Shown here piece after piece: positions 24,283-37,190 of a stretch of 64,000 nucleotides of DNA. Numbering within the stretch: the first letter of the stretch is position 1; the number at the start of each line of letters is the position of its first letter. The notes below the pieces were generated by a model. The model had not been told where the DNA came from and did not search any database. It saw nothing but the letters and a program-made list of their open reading frames with translations. Origin of the DNA: Lateolabrax maculatus (Eukaryota > Chordata > Actinopteri > Acropomatiformes > Lateolabracidae); the NCBI GenBank assembly GCA_031216445.1, contig CM062211.1:570001-634000 (forward strand), read 5' to 3'. A program made the translations under genes and the position numbers.

Positions 24283-25335
24283 GTGTTTGCTTCACTTATT
24301 TAAGGCAATATTCATGCATAGAAAAAATGGGCAACAAAGTTCAATACAGCAAGCAAGGCTTAAGGTCTTAACAGGATTCAATGTCAAACAAACTAGGTTG
24401 TACGAACTGTTCATGTCAAGTACAAAGTGCAATGCCTGCCATCATAGAAGAACGAGGCGTGATAACTCGTACCGATGTAGGCAACAGCGCACACTTTCAG
24501 TGTGTTGTACACAGGAAAAGTGATGGAGCGTCAGACAGAAGTTTAAAACCTGCCTACTTTCTCACCTCTGGACACCTGGCCAATAAAATGAGCGTGATTT
24601 TTGGATTGTCTTTTTCCAAAACTTATACTTAAACTAATTATTTTATAATATGACAAGCACTACATTTGAAGCATACTAAGGCCTTAACTGCCATGATGTA
24701 CCCTCATTAAGAAGGTTTCCCTCCAATTTTTCTTAATGCCTTGAATTCACTAACTATAATCAGGATGATTTGGGGCCTTCCTTACATTTGAAAAAAGTGT
24801 CCCAATTTCAGGTTGACTCTAGGCGAGTATTTTCCCAGATTATATTGTGACATGAAACACTATATGTAGATTTTTAAATGTAACCATTTGGTCTACTCAA
24901 ATGCCAGCCATGACTGTCCACATTTCAAATCATAGTGACACTGGAAATCCTGTAGCATCATAGAACAATGCATAGGGTAGGTAAAATAATTTGATGTAAT
25001 GTATGAAAGTCCAGTGTTTATAGTATGATCTTATTTTGCTAATATGAATAGACGTCTTATTATCCACTATGATATTACAATGTATAGGTTGTTGTGAAAC
25101 TAAATACAAGAAAACTCATTATAAAAGAATTTGCCATGAGGGGGGTTGAGACCTCTTGCTGTGTGACTTTGTTCTGAGAAATTAATAATGTATCTGCGCT
25201 GGCAATGGGATGTGTGTGTGATAAGGAATGCAAGTTGAAGCGTAGCTGGTGGATGAAAGATAATAGAAGAACAATGAGTCTTAGTACACAAAATTGTCCT
25301 GACCATATAAGGAAGGTCAGTATCCTTTTGTTGGC

Positions 25336-25473
25336 TACAGTAAAGGTCTAAGGAGGAAAGAGCAGGCAGGTTGTCTCTATGCATGGGTTTGTCACACACC
25401 CATAGGTAGAGGCAGTGCACTCAGGCAATTCCTCAGGTAGGCTCACTGTAAAGTCAATTACATGGATATTTAA
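25336..25473. repeat. Direct repeat, copy 2 (decayed)
   Basis: Second copy of the 24145-24282 segment. The intron border and LPALSSLDL coding segment are kept but in-frame stops precede it, so it is likely a dead exon duplicate. Confidence 0.8.
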
Positions 25474-25871
25474 TCCATGTAAGAATACACATACCCTGCA
25501 GACTTGCTAAATTGATTAAGTCTGGACCCCCTTCCCCTCTGCTAATTAACCCTTTGATCTTGTCAACTAGGTGTCCCCTGCAAGTCCGATAGCAAATGTC
25601 CTACCTTTTGCTTCCTTCTGTTCTTACATCATTGCTTTCATCTTACTATATCTCCACTGTCTAGAGTCTTGGTCCACTAACCGACTCAGATCCGCTCTGT
25701 GTCCGTCAGTGCACCAGTGTGTCGATAAACTCACAACAATACAGCAAACCTCTAACCTGGACTTGGATTTTTCTTCAACATCATCATCATCAGGGTTTAA
25801 AAAAGTATGCAGCTTACACATGGCAGGAGCAGGAGCTTAGGTCTAAGATTTAAGGTTTGGCATGTGGGAGA

Positions 25872-26529
25872 TAGCCTGGCAGTGCCAAACTGATTCGCAA
25901 ATGCGTATTAACCTCTCAGTACATTTTCGATTTCCAAGGGGTGTTATCAATGGGTACAGACAACCAATCAGAGCAACGAAACTCCGTCCTGTCGTATGGT
26001 CCTGTCAGAAGTACAGCAAACATATTTCTTATCAACATAAAGTTTAAGTGCAGTTGTTTGTTCTTCTTTTAGAGTAAATTTACCGTCCAGTCTGTTTAAT
26101 ACTGCCGCTGTAGCCAGCCGCTGAACGTTCCGTATCGGCAGCGCCATCTTGGATATTTACAAAGATACCTGAACTGAATCTAGAAGTGTATCAAATTTAG
26201 ATCATGGTAATTTGGATTGCTTTTGGGTGCAGCTGTGATCCAAAAACATATCTATTATGTGACAGTATTCCAGTAAAACCTGAAAATAAGAGATAATTTA
26301 CGTGCTTAGAGAAAGAACTGTGGTAATCATTTTAGCTACAAGTCCTAGTTTCTGAAACCAGTGTTGCCTTCGCTTTGTCAGCTGCTTTTGGACTTTGACA
26401 GTGATCTAATTCAGATAGAGACAGCTGGGGTTTCTGTGTTTATGTGCACTGGATACAGGCAGCACAAATCAGATCTACTTCTTATCCTGTGTTGCTAGGT
26501 CATTCACAGGCATAACTAAGTCAGTCAGA
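25872..26529 (-). mobile_element. TAGCCTGG-ended element, long variant (inverted partner of 35142-35813)
   Basis: Left end TAGCCTGGCAGTGCC. Reads in reverse the same as 35142-35813 with few differences over about 660 bp, including a roughly 350-bp outer segment absent from the 5-kb and 20-kb copies. Minus-strand coding trace AAVLNRLDGKFTLKEEQ is recognisable around 26050-26110. Confidence 0.8.
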
Positions 26530-26815
26530 GTTTGGCAAACACATATTTCTTATCAACATGCAGTTTAAGTGCAGTTGTTTGTTCTTCTTTTAAAGAAGGT
26601 TTACCGTCCATTCCGATTAATACTGCCGCTGTAGCCAGCGGCAGCCATCCTGGATATTTACAAAGATGCCTCATCATCATCAGTCATCGTATTAAACACG
26701 CCTCATACTAGATAAACAGTTGTTATTGGCTCGTCTGATATCAGCACCAAGGAAATCCGTTGAATGGGAGAGTGGCCAGACGTATCTGCCAGAGTAAATA
26801 AAACATGAGCTCTTT
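26530..26815 (-). mobile_element. TAGCCTGG family, partial copy next to the previous one
   Basis: In reverse it reads CTCATGTTTTATTTACTCTG, TTTAATACGATGACTGA and TTTACAAAGAT, as in the 20-kb copy, and stops at the border of the 25872-26529 copy. The terminal half is missing, suggesting nesting or rearrangement. Confidence 0.7.
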
Positions 26816-27404
26816 TCCAAAACTTAACCAAGTTCTTTTGTTGCTTAAACCTAACAGAGTAGTTAATCTTTTTGCCTAAACCTAACCAAACTGTGACTGA
26901 AAACTGAAAATAAGTCAACTAAGTCTAAATATAAAAAGTCAACACTGACTTTTGGTGTCATACTGGACGCATTCTCCAGTCTCCTGGGTGAGAGTCCTGT
27001 ATTCAGCCCATTCATTCACCATGACCTCCTCCACCATTTGCTTGGTTTAACCACTACTATACCAGACAGATAGACCATAATATGTTCGCCTGTTGTGTTT
27101 TGGTGTGAGAAGTGTTTGGGTAGCGTGAGAGCGTGAGGCTGAAGGGAATGCATTTATCACATGCCAGAAGCGTGAGAGTTGGCAAAGCTGTTGTAACTAA
27201 ACTGCAAAAGTGTGGAAATTGTTGTTCTTCTGGCATTTTTAGTAGTAATCTAAGAGCTTCAGGTGCATCACCACCTCCATCTGGACTACAGGAGGCTTAG
27301 CCTTGTACATATAACTTGGGAAACAAAAGGAATAAACCAACGGATATATTTGGCTTAGTTTAAATGAAGTATCTCATCAGAGTTTTTCCCAGATACAAGA
27401 CACT

Positions 27405-27625
27405 TGAAATGTAAATAGTAAATGGGAGTACTCTACTGACCACTCAAAGCACTTTACAACACATGCCAGAGGCTGCCATGCAAGGGGCCAACTACTCATC
27501 AGGAGCAGTTAGGGGTTCATGTCTTGCCCAAGGACACTTTCTCTGGAGGAGCTGGGGATTGAAACCAGAAATTTTCCGATTACTAGACGACCGCTCTACC
27601 ACCTAAACCAGGCAGCCCCTGTGGC
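27405..27625 (-). mobile_element. Dispersed repeat with tRNA-like core
   Basis: On the minus strand GGTGGTAGAGCGGTCGTC resembles an A box and TGGTTTCAATCCCCAGC a B box; the outer part contains GCACTTTACAACACATGCCA style sequence in the plus sense. A SINE-like or non-autonomous fish repeat; not a functional tRNA because no cloverleaf with a proper acceptor stem is evident. Confidence 0.5.
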
Positions 27626-27807
27626 ACGAGTAACTGCTCCTATTATCAATTTTGTATTAGTTTTTATTTCTATTTATTTAAGTGATTATTGCAGGTTTTA
27701 ATTTGTGGGTTGTGTTTGTGTGTGCAGGTTGAAATTGTATGCATGCGTGTTTCTGATGTCAGCAAGGAGCCTGGGGTTGATTTAAGAGGAATACATTTTG
27801 TAAAATG

Positions 27808-27813
27808 TTTATT
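27808..27813 (-). terminator. Candidate pnpla3 polyadenylation signal
   Basis: AATAAA on the minus strand about 140 nt after the TGA at 27953, supporting 27953 as the genuine end of the reading frame. Confidence 0.4.
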
Positions 27814-27952
27814 TGTGCTGTTTGACATTGATACTACCTTTGAAAGAAAGAAAATTATTCTGATTCCAAAAACTGAGCACCCATTCAACGGACATATGAA
27901 GAGGACTGTATGACTGAACCTGAACATTGTATGCACTGAATGGAAAATCATG

Positions 27953-30900
27953 TCACCTAATGGAGTTGGCTGGTGCTCCTTTCCAGGCCTGTCGGTACAC
28001 GTCTCCTGCCATCCCAAACAGCCAGCTTACATCAGCTGGCACCTCAGGGATCCACTCCACAAGCCTGGGGCAGAGTAGAAAATATATAAACAGGCTGATG
28101 TTTAACACTGAAACAGGGAACTCCGTCATGGGCCTGACGCTTCCCACAAGATGAGTAAAAATTAGTTTTAAGTTCTTGAAGTTGAGATATTGTTATTGTT
28201 TAGTGCTATACTAACCTCTGGGCCACTGAGTAGGCTGACTGCACAGGAAGTGTGTATGGCATGAGCATGTAGGAGGCCACTCTCACTGGCAACATCTCGG
28301 ACACCTTGGCATACAGGCCAGGTTTGTCTTGGCAGGCCTCACAGAACACTGACAGACACACAGCAAACAGGACCATGCGGCATTATTTACACACCAGTTT
28401 AAAGATACATTACAAAATCTGTGACTTTCATTCTCTACTAAAATCAGTATTAACTGCAAAAACTTGGCTTAAACATATACTCATTACTAAAAGCCAATAG
28501 AGTCTGGGATGGCACCACACCTTTCTTTATGGGCGTTGGCAGAGCAATCTGCTCATCCAGCCACCAGTGCTGTTTACGCAGCAGGCGGAGCCTCCGGAGC
28601 ACCCACTCTTTGGTGGTTTCTGTATGCTTGCAGCAGCAGTTAGGCGGACTCTCTGGCAGGGCGGGGGGCGAGGACGGAAGTTCCAGCATCAGCAGATCTG
28701 GCACCACAAAACATGACATCAGTGACACAGTCCAAAGGTTAAGCTAGAGACTGCTATGGATGCATCATAACTAGGTAAGTTTGTTTAAGAGTCACTATGG
28801 TAACACAGTTGTCAAATACTCACTGTTCTCTTCAAGGAAGCGTAGAGCATCCTTATAACCACTCTGACACATCTCAGCCAGTACCTGTGGCGAGGAAGAC
28901 AGGTATCTTCAATATGGGAAAAAACTAAAATCTGTTTTTTTTGACTGAACTCTATTGACTTCACCATATTTCTCCATGACATAAATGGTCCATCTAATGT
29001 TTAGTAGTTGAAATTCCTGTTTTAAAAAAAAAAATCAATAATACAAAACTGGAATTAAATATTTGTGTATTTTATTCAATTTTCCAATTTTCCTATTTTT
29101 GTCTTTCTCAGTGAAAGGAGTGAACTAAAAGCTTAGATATTTTGGATAACACTTAATTTAGTTAAATGAGAAGATCGATACCTTTTTCATGTCTGTGTGT
29201 TTAGTACGGAGTGGGCAGTCAAGACATGGTTAGCTTAGCTCAGCATAAAGACTGGAAGCTGAAGGAAACAGCTAGCTTGGCACTGCCCAAAGTTAAAAAA
29301 ACACTCATACCAACATCTCTAAAGCTTACTAATTAACACGTGGTATCATGTTAATTTAAACCCTATACAAACAGAAACAATTTGTGTTTTTATGGAGTTA
29401 CAGGCTGCAACTATTTTTTTCTATGTCTAAGTACCATCATATCCTGCTCGACACCCACTACTACAATTATTATTATTATTATTAGTCTTATAATTATGTT
29501 GACTCTCCTGCTCTCTCTCCCCCCTCTCATCCCCTTTCAACCCACATGGGTCGAGGCAGATGGCTGCCCACCCAGAGCCCGGTTCTGCTCGAGATTAAAA
29601 GTGAGTTTTTCCTCACCATTGTCGCCAAGTGTTGCGCTCATGGTGGGAATTGCTGTTTTAATATTTTAAAGAATACGTTTTAGAGCTGCTCTAAATGAAA
29701 AGTGTCTTGAGATAACTTCTGTTATGATTTGGTGCTATATAAATAAAATTTACTTGACTTGGTAAACTAATTACCTCCCGACTCCTATGGAAGATTTAAG
29801 ATACGTAAATAAAAACAAATTAAGTGAAAGACAATGATTTCCTTTTTATGTGTGCATTTTGTCATGGCCTGGCCGTGACTCCATCTTCAGTTTCCCCTGC
29901 ACGCCTGTCTCGTGTTTGGAGCTCGTTTGCCCTGCCCTTGTGTTTCCCTCCTTCTCCTGTAGCCTACCTGCCCACCCCAGCTGTGTCTTGTTTCTGATTA
30001 GTTGTGTGTGCATATATGTTCCTGTGTTCCCATTGTTCTCTGTCTGGTCCTTGTTGTGCATCATGTGTGGACTGTTTCCCTTTTCCTGAGTGTTTTCCCT
30101 GTGTCCTGGCTCCTTTTGGATTTTTTTGCATGTTCTTTTGTTTAATAAACCTTTTGACTGCAGTTTTGTGTCTGCAATTGGGTCCTTGCCCCGTGCTGCC
30201 TGGGTCGTAGTGCCCCAACCCTGACATATTTGCTAAATGGCCTTTCGGAAAAAAACATTTGTTTTTTTCATTGAATTATGACATAGTAAATGCTTACTGC
30301 GCTTAATATTTATTATCTTTCACTTGATTTCTTAGGTTGATTTTTTTTTGTTATTAATTATTTAGACATTTTAAACCTTCCATATTACACTGAGCACACA
30401 CAGAGTGGTATCAAACTTCTCATCTAACTTCTATGTTTTACAATATACATAACTTATTTTTAAATATATTTGCTTGTACATTTGTGAAAAGTGGTTATAT
30501 TTTCTGACAAAGCACTAAGCCCAAAGGTGATACAAAGAAAGGCACCTGCCATATGTCGTTCAGATATTACTATCTGTCATTATGATACAGCCATATCACC
30601 ATGGCCAGATTGTTATTTTGCATAAGAGAAAATTCTTCAATAAAAGAGAGCTCTGACAATAGCAGAGGTGTTCACAGCTAATCCACTGGCTGAAACGGTC
30701 AGACCAGGGGATCATGGCTCAAAATACAAAGTTCTCTGTCTTATTTGACATTCAAGGAGAGTTCCTATGTCAAATATTACAGTGTCAATACAGCACCTAC
30801 CAAGTGTGAGTGTTTGGAGTGGCAAGTTAAAGAGTTACTGCGTTAAGCATGTACAGGTAGACTTGTTTTTCATATAGCGTGCTACAGAGAGGTAATTCCT

Positions 30901-33900
30901 CCCTCTGGGAATGTGGTAAGAACACACATGCCCCCGTCACACAGATTTGTGCCCCCAATTACATAATCATGGGATCCAGACAGCATAACACGCATGTAAA
31001 CGCGAGCGGAATGGTGAGGAGCCAAGCTGTACAACAACAACACAGCAAACAGTGCTAACCCAAAACATTTTAAAACTTCATCCACTTACGAAAGTGAGGC
31101 ATATGTCTTTAAAAAAAAAGTCAGCAAGCCTTTACAATGTCGCAATGTGGAATTACTTTATTAATCCAGGCACGCTGGGGGGTGTTTCCCAACCTAAAAT
31201 CATCTGGCAGTCTGCCAGCCTCTGAGAATTTGGGTCCTCACTCTGGATAATGTTAGTTTAGCAGTTGTTTGTAGATAAGTTAATGTTAGCTTGGGCAGGA
31301 CCATGGGGTTCTGGGGCTGCGATAACACAATCAAGAAGTGCAGTGTATTTTTAAATTGGAAACTAAAAGCAACTGAAAAGTCTTTTGTGAAGTCTGCTGG
31401 GACACAGCTTCTGGACTTGACATGACCAACATGATAAGAAAGGTTGAAAATGCAATGTTTGGTCACAGATTTGATGTGTGTCGGAACAATTTATATATTT
31501 TTCAGTTAAGTTATGTTGTCCATAATGTCCAGTAATAAAAGATATTGGAAGATTCTTAACTCCAATCTCATTTTTCTACAAAATACATTAAAACAATTTA
31601 GGCAACACTGTAATGCTTTAACACTATATGGAGTAACTTTTCACTTCTGCTGAACAGTGGCCACTGTGGCAACCAGTGGTGATGCAGAGAGAGGGTAAAC
31701 GTTAAAACATGGTGTGACAATACCACAAGTGGAGAAGAGTCATAGAGTGAGCAAACTGACTCACTTATACCAGTTATATAAAAACATCATACCAGACCAA
31801 GTGAGATTGTAGCAGCAAAACCCCTCAGTTTATCAAACTGAGCAGGGATGTGTTTTATTGCCTGTAAATTAAAATGTGTATTTCTAAGAGAAAGAATATT
31901 ATTTCCTCTTGTTACAAAGTCTCACTTGAGAGTTACATTAGTTTACTTTTTCGGCCACTTGGGGGCAGGAGAACAAGCTAAAAACACATCACTGACATAA
32001 TATCACCTTTTTTAAGTTCTATATTATCTGGCTATTTAGCTACTAAAATGTTCTTTTTTTCACCAGCAAGTTGTTAACTTTGGATGGTAATTCTCTGTAG
32101 GTTCATTACTTTGAGTGATTTTTATCACGTTACACACAATCATAATTAATCCACTGTTGATATAAGAATATTGATTGGTGCAGCTTTAAATGTGTGCACT
32201 GTGTTGAAGTCCCAAGGGTACATTTATAATTTTGCATCATTTTTTCTTTTTTTGTTACTGTCTTTGTATATTTTTTGGGTCACATAAGTGTTACCTACCT
32301 TGGGTTCTGGTGGAAACAGGGCCCTGCTGAGGCGGTAAATGTTGCCCAGGTTCATCTGGATGCTGGTGTTGGTGAAGCGCAGCTCGTGGAAGCTGGTGGA
32401 GTTGTCACGGGGACAGATGTCACTCTCGCCAGAGAACGGAGAGATGGTGATGGTGTTCTTCAGCTCTGACTGCGGCAGGTTGTCGCTGATCCCACCATCC
32501 ACGTAACGCTAAAGACATAGAAACAGGCACATAGACAGAAATAATCTATGTACTCACTTTCATTAAAAGTTTAAGTAGTTTAAACCTTGTTGACTGAGTA
32601 GATTGCAATATTTTCACTCACTGCACTACATCATCACAACAGGTCACATTGAAACATACTGTTTATTGTAACAATAATGAATATTGTTTTTGGCTGTTGT
32701 ACCATGATAATCAGACCAGAGTCTAGACAAAGCCTATTTGTATTGACAAATTTTCACATACTTTGAACCATTGGTTGCAATTGCTCTGACCTAACCTCAC
32801 AGAAGACACTTCAGCCTTTCAAGCACACACTTGTCTGTCACATCTCTCTAACACTGTGTATGTGTGACTGACACAAATGTTAGAAACTTTACCCATTTAT
32901 TTACTGTAAATCATGAAATGCTCAAGTTTAATTTCAGGATTAGACCTCGGGAACATTGTAAAATTGAAATATGGCTAAATATGGCCAGCGGACTAAACAG
33001 GTGAGATGTAGCCTCTGCATGTCAGTTAAGAAATGGAGGTCAGTATCATTCAATGTGCATACAGAGTATATAAGAGTTTGTCCAACACCAGACAGCACTG
33101 ATATGTTTATTTTTATTAACTACGGTGGTGCTCTGGCTCTATGGATGGCAATGTCTGTTATCCATTCCACCACTTTGGTCCAGACTGGAATATCTCAAGA
33201 ACTGTTGGATAGATCAGCATTAAGATTTGTACATTTGTACATTTATATCCCCCATGGGATGAATCCTACTTAGGACTTTGGTGATTCCCTGACTTTTCTT
33301 CTAGGCCATTTACATTTTTGGGTTTTGGTGAAATATCTTGACATTACTGGGTGGATTGAAAATTTGGTACACACATTCATGTTCCCCACAAGATGAAACT
33401 TTTGCGATCCCTTATCTCTTCATATAGCCTGACCATCAGGTCAAAATTAAATTGGTCCAATACTTTTATGACCAATTAACTCCAAAACTAATGAAATTCC
33501 CATCAACCTCAGCTGTAATTTGTGTTTAATGCTATTTAGTAAAGGTTAGCATGCTAATGTAATGGTGTGCTTTAGTTTTCGGGTTAACTTTATGCCCCTG
33601 CACTAGAGGTGAATTGGTATCGTATCAAAGGAGATATTTTATTTGCCAAAAATGATTGTATTTTTCCTGTGAGATTTGTATAGAACTTATGCTAGGTGTA
33701 CTGTTGCTTTTCTAATGGTGTGTGTGTGTGTGTGTGTGTGTTTACACATGTAGACTCATTGTGCTGACCCTGTAACGGATTAGACATGTGAGGAAGGGCA
33801 TACTTATTTTATTTTGCATTTGTTTTACATTATTATTTTATGCATGCCTCACAGTAGTCTGGGAAGAGGGTGTAAACTGATGCAGTCCCTGTCAAACATT

Positions 33901-36900
33901 GCTTGTGAGCATATTAGTATGCTGAGGTTAGCATTTAGCTCAAAGCACCAATAGCATGGCTGTCAACTCGTCTTGTTCAACTGTGAAGTGACCAGCTCAA
34001 TATTATACACACACACACACACACAAAATGATTAAATATCAATATATCAGTACTGACGTCATAAATCCGGTATCAGCTGTGCTTAAGTACAAACAAATTT
34101 GACTTTACCTGTGTGTGGTTTCTCTCGGCTGTGAAGAACTTCCAGTAACGCTACATTTTATGCGCCCCAAAATTTGTAACAATTTCTAAGGATGTTTCCT
34201 TGGAAAATAGACCCAATGACCGTACACATAATAAGTACAGACTAATTTGAGCACCAAAGACAGAACCAGGAAGTTATATTGTTGTTACATAATTGAATAG
34301 TATTATAAGTAGTTTTTGATTTCTAAAAGGAATTTATATTCTAAAATCCATTAGACTCTAATCTAATTTATAGTTGTATGAATTGATTAATTAAAAGCAT
34401 GCCAAATGAAAACTGTCTTGTTTTGTCCCATTATTGGCACCAAATTACATAGTCCTTTCGACGACCTTTATAAGAATTTACAGTTACATATCAGTTCCTT
34501 CCTATGAAATTATTAAAAAACTTTGAAGACACACAAAAAAGTTAATGTACACTAATGCACAGAGTTAGTGAATTACACTGAACTAGGCTCTTGGCCAGCA
34601 GGCGGTCTACGCAGCAGAAAGTACACAATGTACAGAATCCACAGATAACGCCTGCAGTCAGGATATGTACAAACAGCTATAACATGTAAACAGTTTAACT
34701 GAGTCTTGCAGCAGATTTTTTGACTCACTGTGTTCCCTGTGGTTTTTTGACACTGAACTTTGGCACCAAAACTGAGACAGCAGGCTCTATTCAGGGTGAA
34801 ATGCACCAAGATGTCCACAAAGAAGATATTTGTCTGGGATGTCCTGTTTTGCCACAGTGATTTAATATGTGACTAGGTCCTCACTGCCTGGACGTTGGTC
34901 CAGACTAAAAACTTTTATTGTGCCATTTTATTTATCTATACTGTAAATTAATATATTTAATTATATTTTATTGATTAATTCATTATTGCATAATGTACCT
35001 AGACTCCATAATGACACGTATGATAATTCTTTGATTTTTTATTATGTCTTGTAATCAGGTTTTGCTTTTATCTGTCTTCATTGCAACACACTTGACCTTT
35101 GTATTTTGTTATTACTATATGACTTCATCTGAAACAGTCAGTCTGACTGACTTAGTTATGCCTGTGAATGACCTAGCAACACAGGATAAGAAGTCGATCT
35201 GATTTGTGCTGCCTGTATCCAGTGCACATAAACACAGAAACCCCAGCTATCTCTATCTGAATTAGATCACTGTCAAAGTCCAAAAGCAGCTGACAAAGCG
35301 AAGGCAACACTGGTTTCAGAAACTAGGACTTGTAGCTAAAATGATTACCACAGTTCTTTCTCTAAGCACGTAAATTATCTCAGTCCTAATATCAGGTTTT
35401 ACTGGAATACTGTCACATAATAGATATGTTTTTGGATCACAGCTGCACCCAAAGGCAATCCAAATTACCATGATCTAAATTTGATACACTTCCAGATTCA
35501 GTTCAGGTATCTTTGTAAATATCCAAGATGGCGTTGCCGATACGGAACGTTCAGCGGCTGGCTACAGCGGCAGTATTAAACAGACTGGACGGTAAATTTA
35601 CTCTAAAAGAAGAACAAACAACTGCACTTAAACTTTATATTGATAAGAAATATGTTTGCTGTACTTCTGACATGACGTTACGCCTGACAGGACGCTGTTT
35701 CGTTGCTCTGATTGGTTGTCTCCGCCTGTTGATAACGCCCCTTGGAAATTGAAAATGAACTGAGAGGTTCCAGACGAATACACATTTGCAAATTAGTCTG
35801 GCGACGCCAGGCTGTCATTTCGTACAAATTGTGCATCCCACAAGGGGAAACCAAAGTTGAACCTCGATGAGTAGTGACTCAACCACAGACACCTACCACT
35901 CCTCTGAAGGATGGAGGAATCAGCCCGCAGTAGATGGGAATGAAACAGCTACAGATCAGTGCCTGTGGACAAAGTGCAGGGTTAAACCAGAGGAAATTCC
36001 TGTGGCTTGCATTAATATAATGGAGGCCCTAAAGGCTCCTCCAGATTTAAAAGATAATCATGTCACCACCTCCCCGTACCTGGATGAGTTCCTCTTTGGA
36101 GCTAAATTCTGACACTAGCACATTCTCCCCGTCAGACACCCTGGTCAGCGAAACACACAGCCGACCCGAGACCAAGACATGTGCGTCAGTGGGCAGGTCA
36201 CGATTCAGTCCAGACTTTATCACCTTGACCAGGTTGAAGGTAGGATGAAGAGGGCCCAGGTTCCTCTTCCTGGCTTCTTTTGCCACCCCAATCACATCTT
36301 CACAGCATTTAGCTAAAAATGGGAAAGAAAAAGGAGAAGTTTTGGCTCAGGAGATGAGACTTTGAAGCTGCACCCCTACTTATCCCTATGATAAACTGAC
36401 TGCAAACAAAAACACACTCAACAACCTTCAACTAGATCAACATTCAGTAAAGCTAGCAGGAGTCAGTGACCAACAGTGACCTGTGCAAGCCCTCTTCCGA
36501 TTAATGAGCCCATGGTCAGGTCTTGTAGTGTCGATACACGTAGGTCGATCTACATTTACACATGTCTACTGATGTCAGCCCTTACAATTGCTCATTCATG
36601 GAAGGGAAACTGAAAGGCGACCTCTGGCTCATCCTGTCCACAGCAAGGAAAGTTTCTCTTATTATGAAGTGGTTCCACAGCACGGTTTTTCATTAAATAC
36701 ATGCTGAACATATATCAGTAAAAGCCATTATCAGCCTACTGTACATACTCTTGATATTTCTATCAGCTTTGTACTTTAAATCAGATGGTGACTGATTACA
36801 CATAGGTTACATCTAATCTTGTACAAATCTTTATCTAGAGTATGTTTATGCTGCTTAAACACTGAAAGTATAATTATGGCCTTATAATTGGGCTCAACAA

Positions 36901-37133
36901 TGAATTTATATTTAGGAAAGAAATTCATACATACACATATATACAAATGTTTATTTGTAAGCCTACATGTTAATGTCATTCAGATGAAGTATGTTTTTGA
37001 CACTGGGAAACTGTCTCCCTATTTTTCATATATGAAAAATATCAAACTACATTCACGATATATTTTGGTATTCCTACATGCAAGATATACAGTTTTGTCA
37101 AAAACATTCAACTCAAATCTATTAAATTCTTGC

Positions 37134-37190
<57 letters not shown>

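Noticed and set aside
27519..27620. Possible tRNA gene on the minus strand
   Set aside because: A- and B-box-like sequences are present but no complete cloverleaf or acceptor stem; it lies in a dispersed repeat.
29850..30227. Overlapping open frames on both strands near 30 kb
   Set aside because: They fall inside the second solo LTR.
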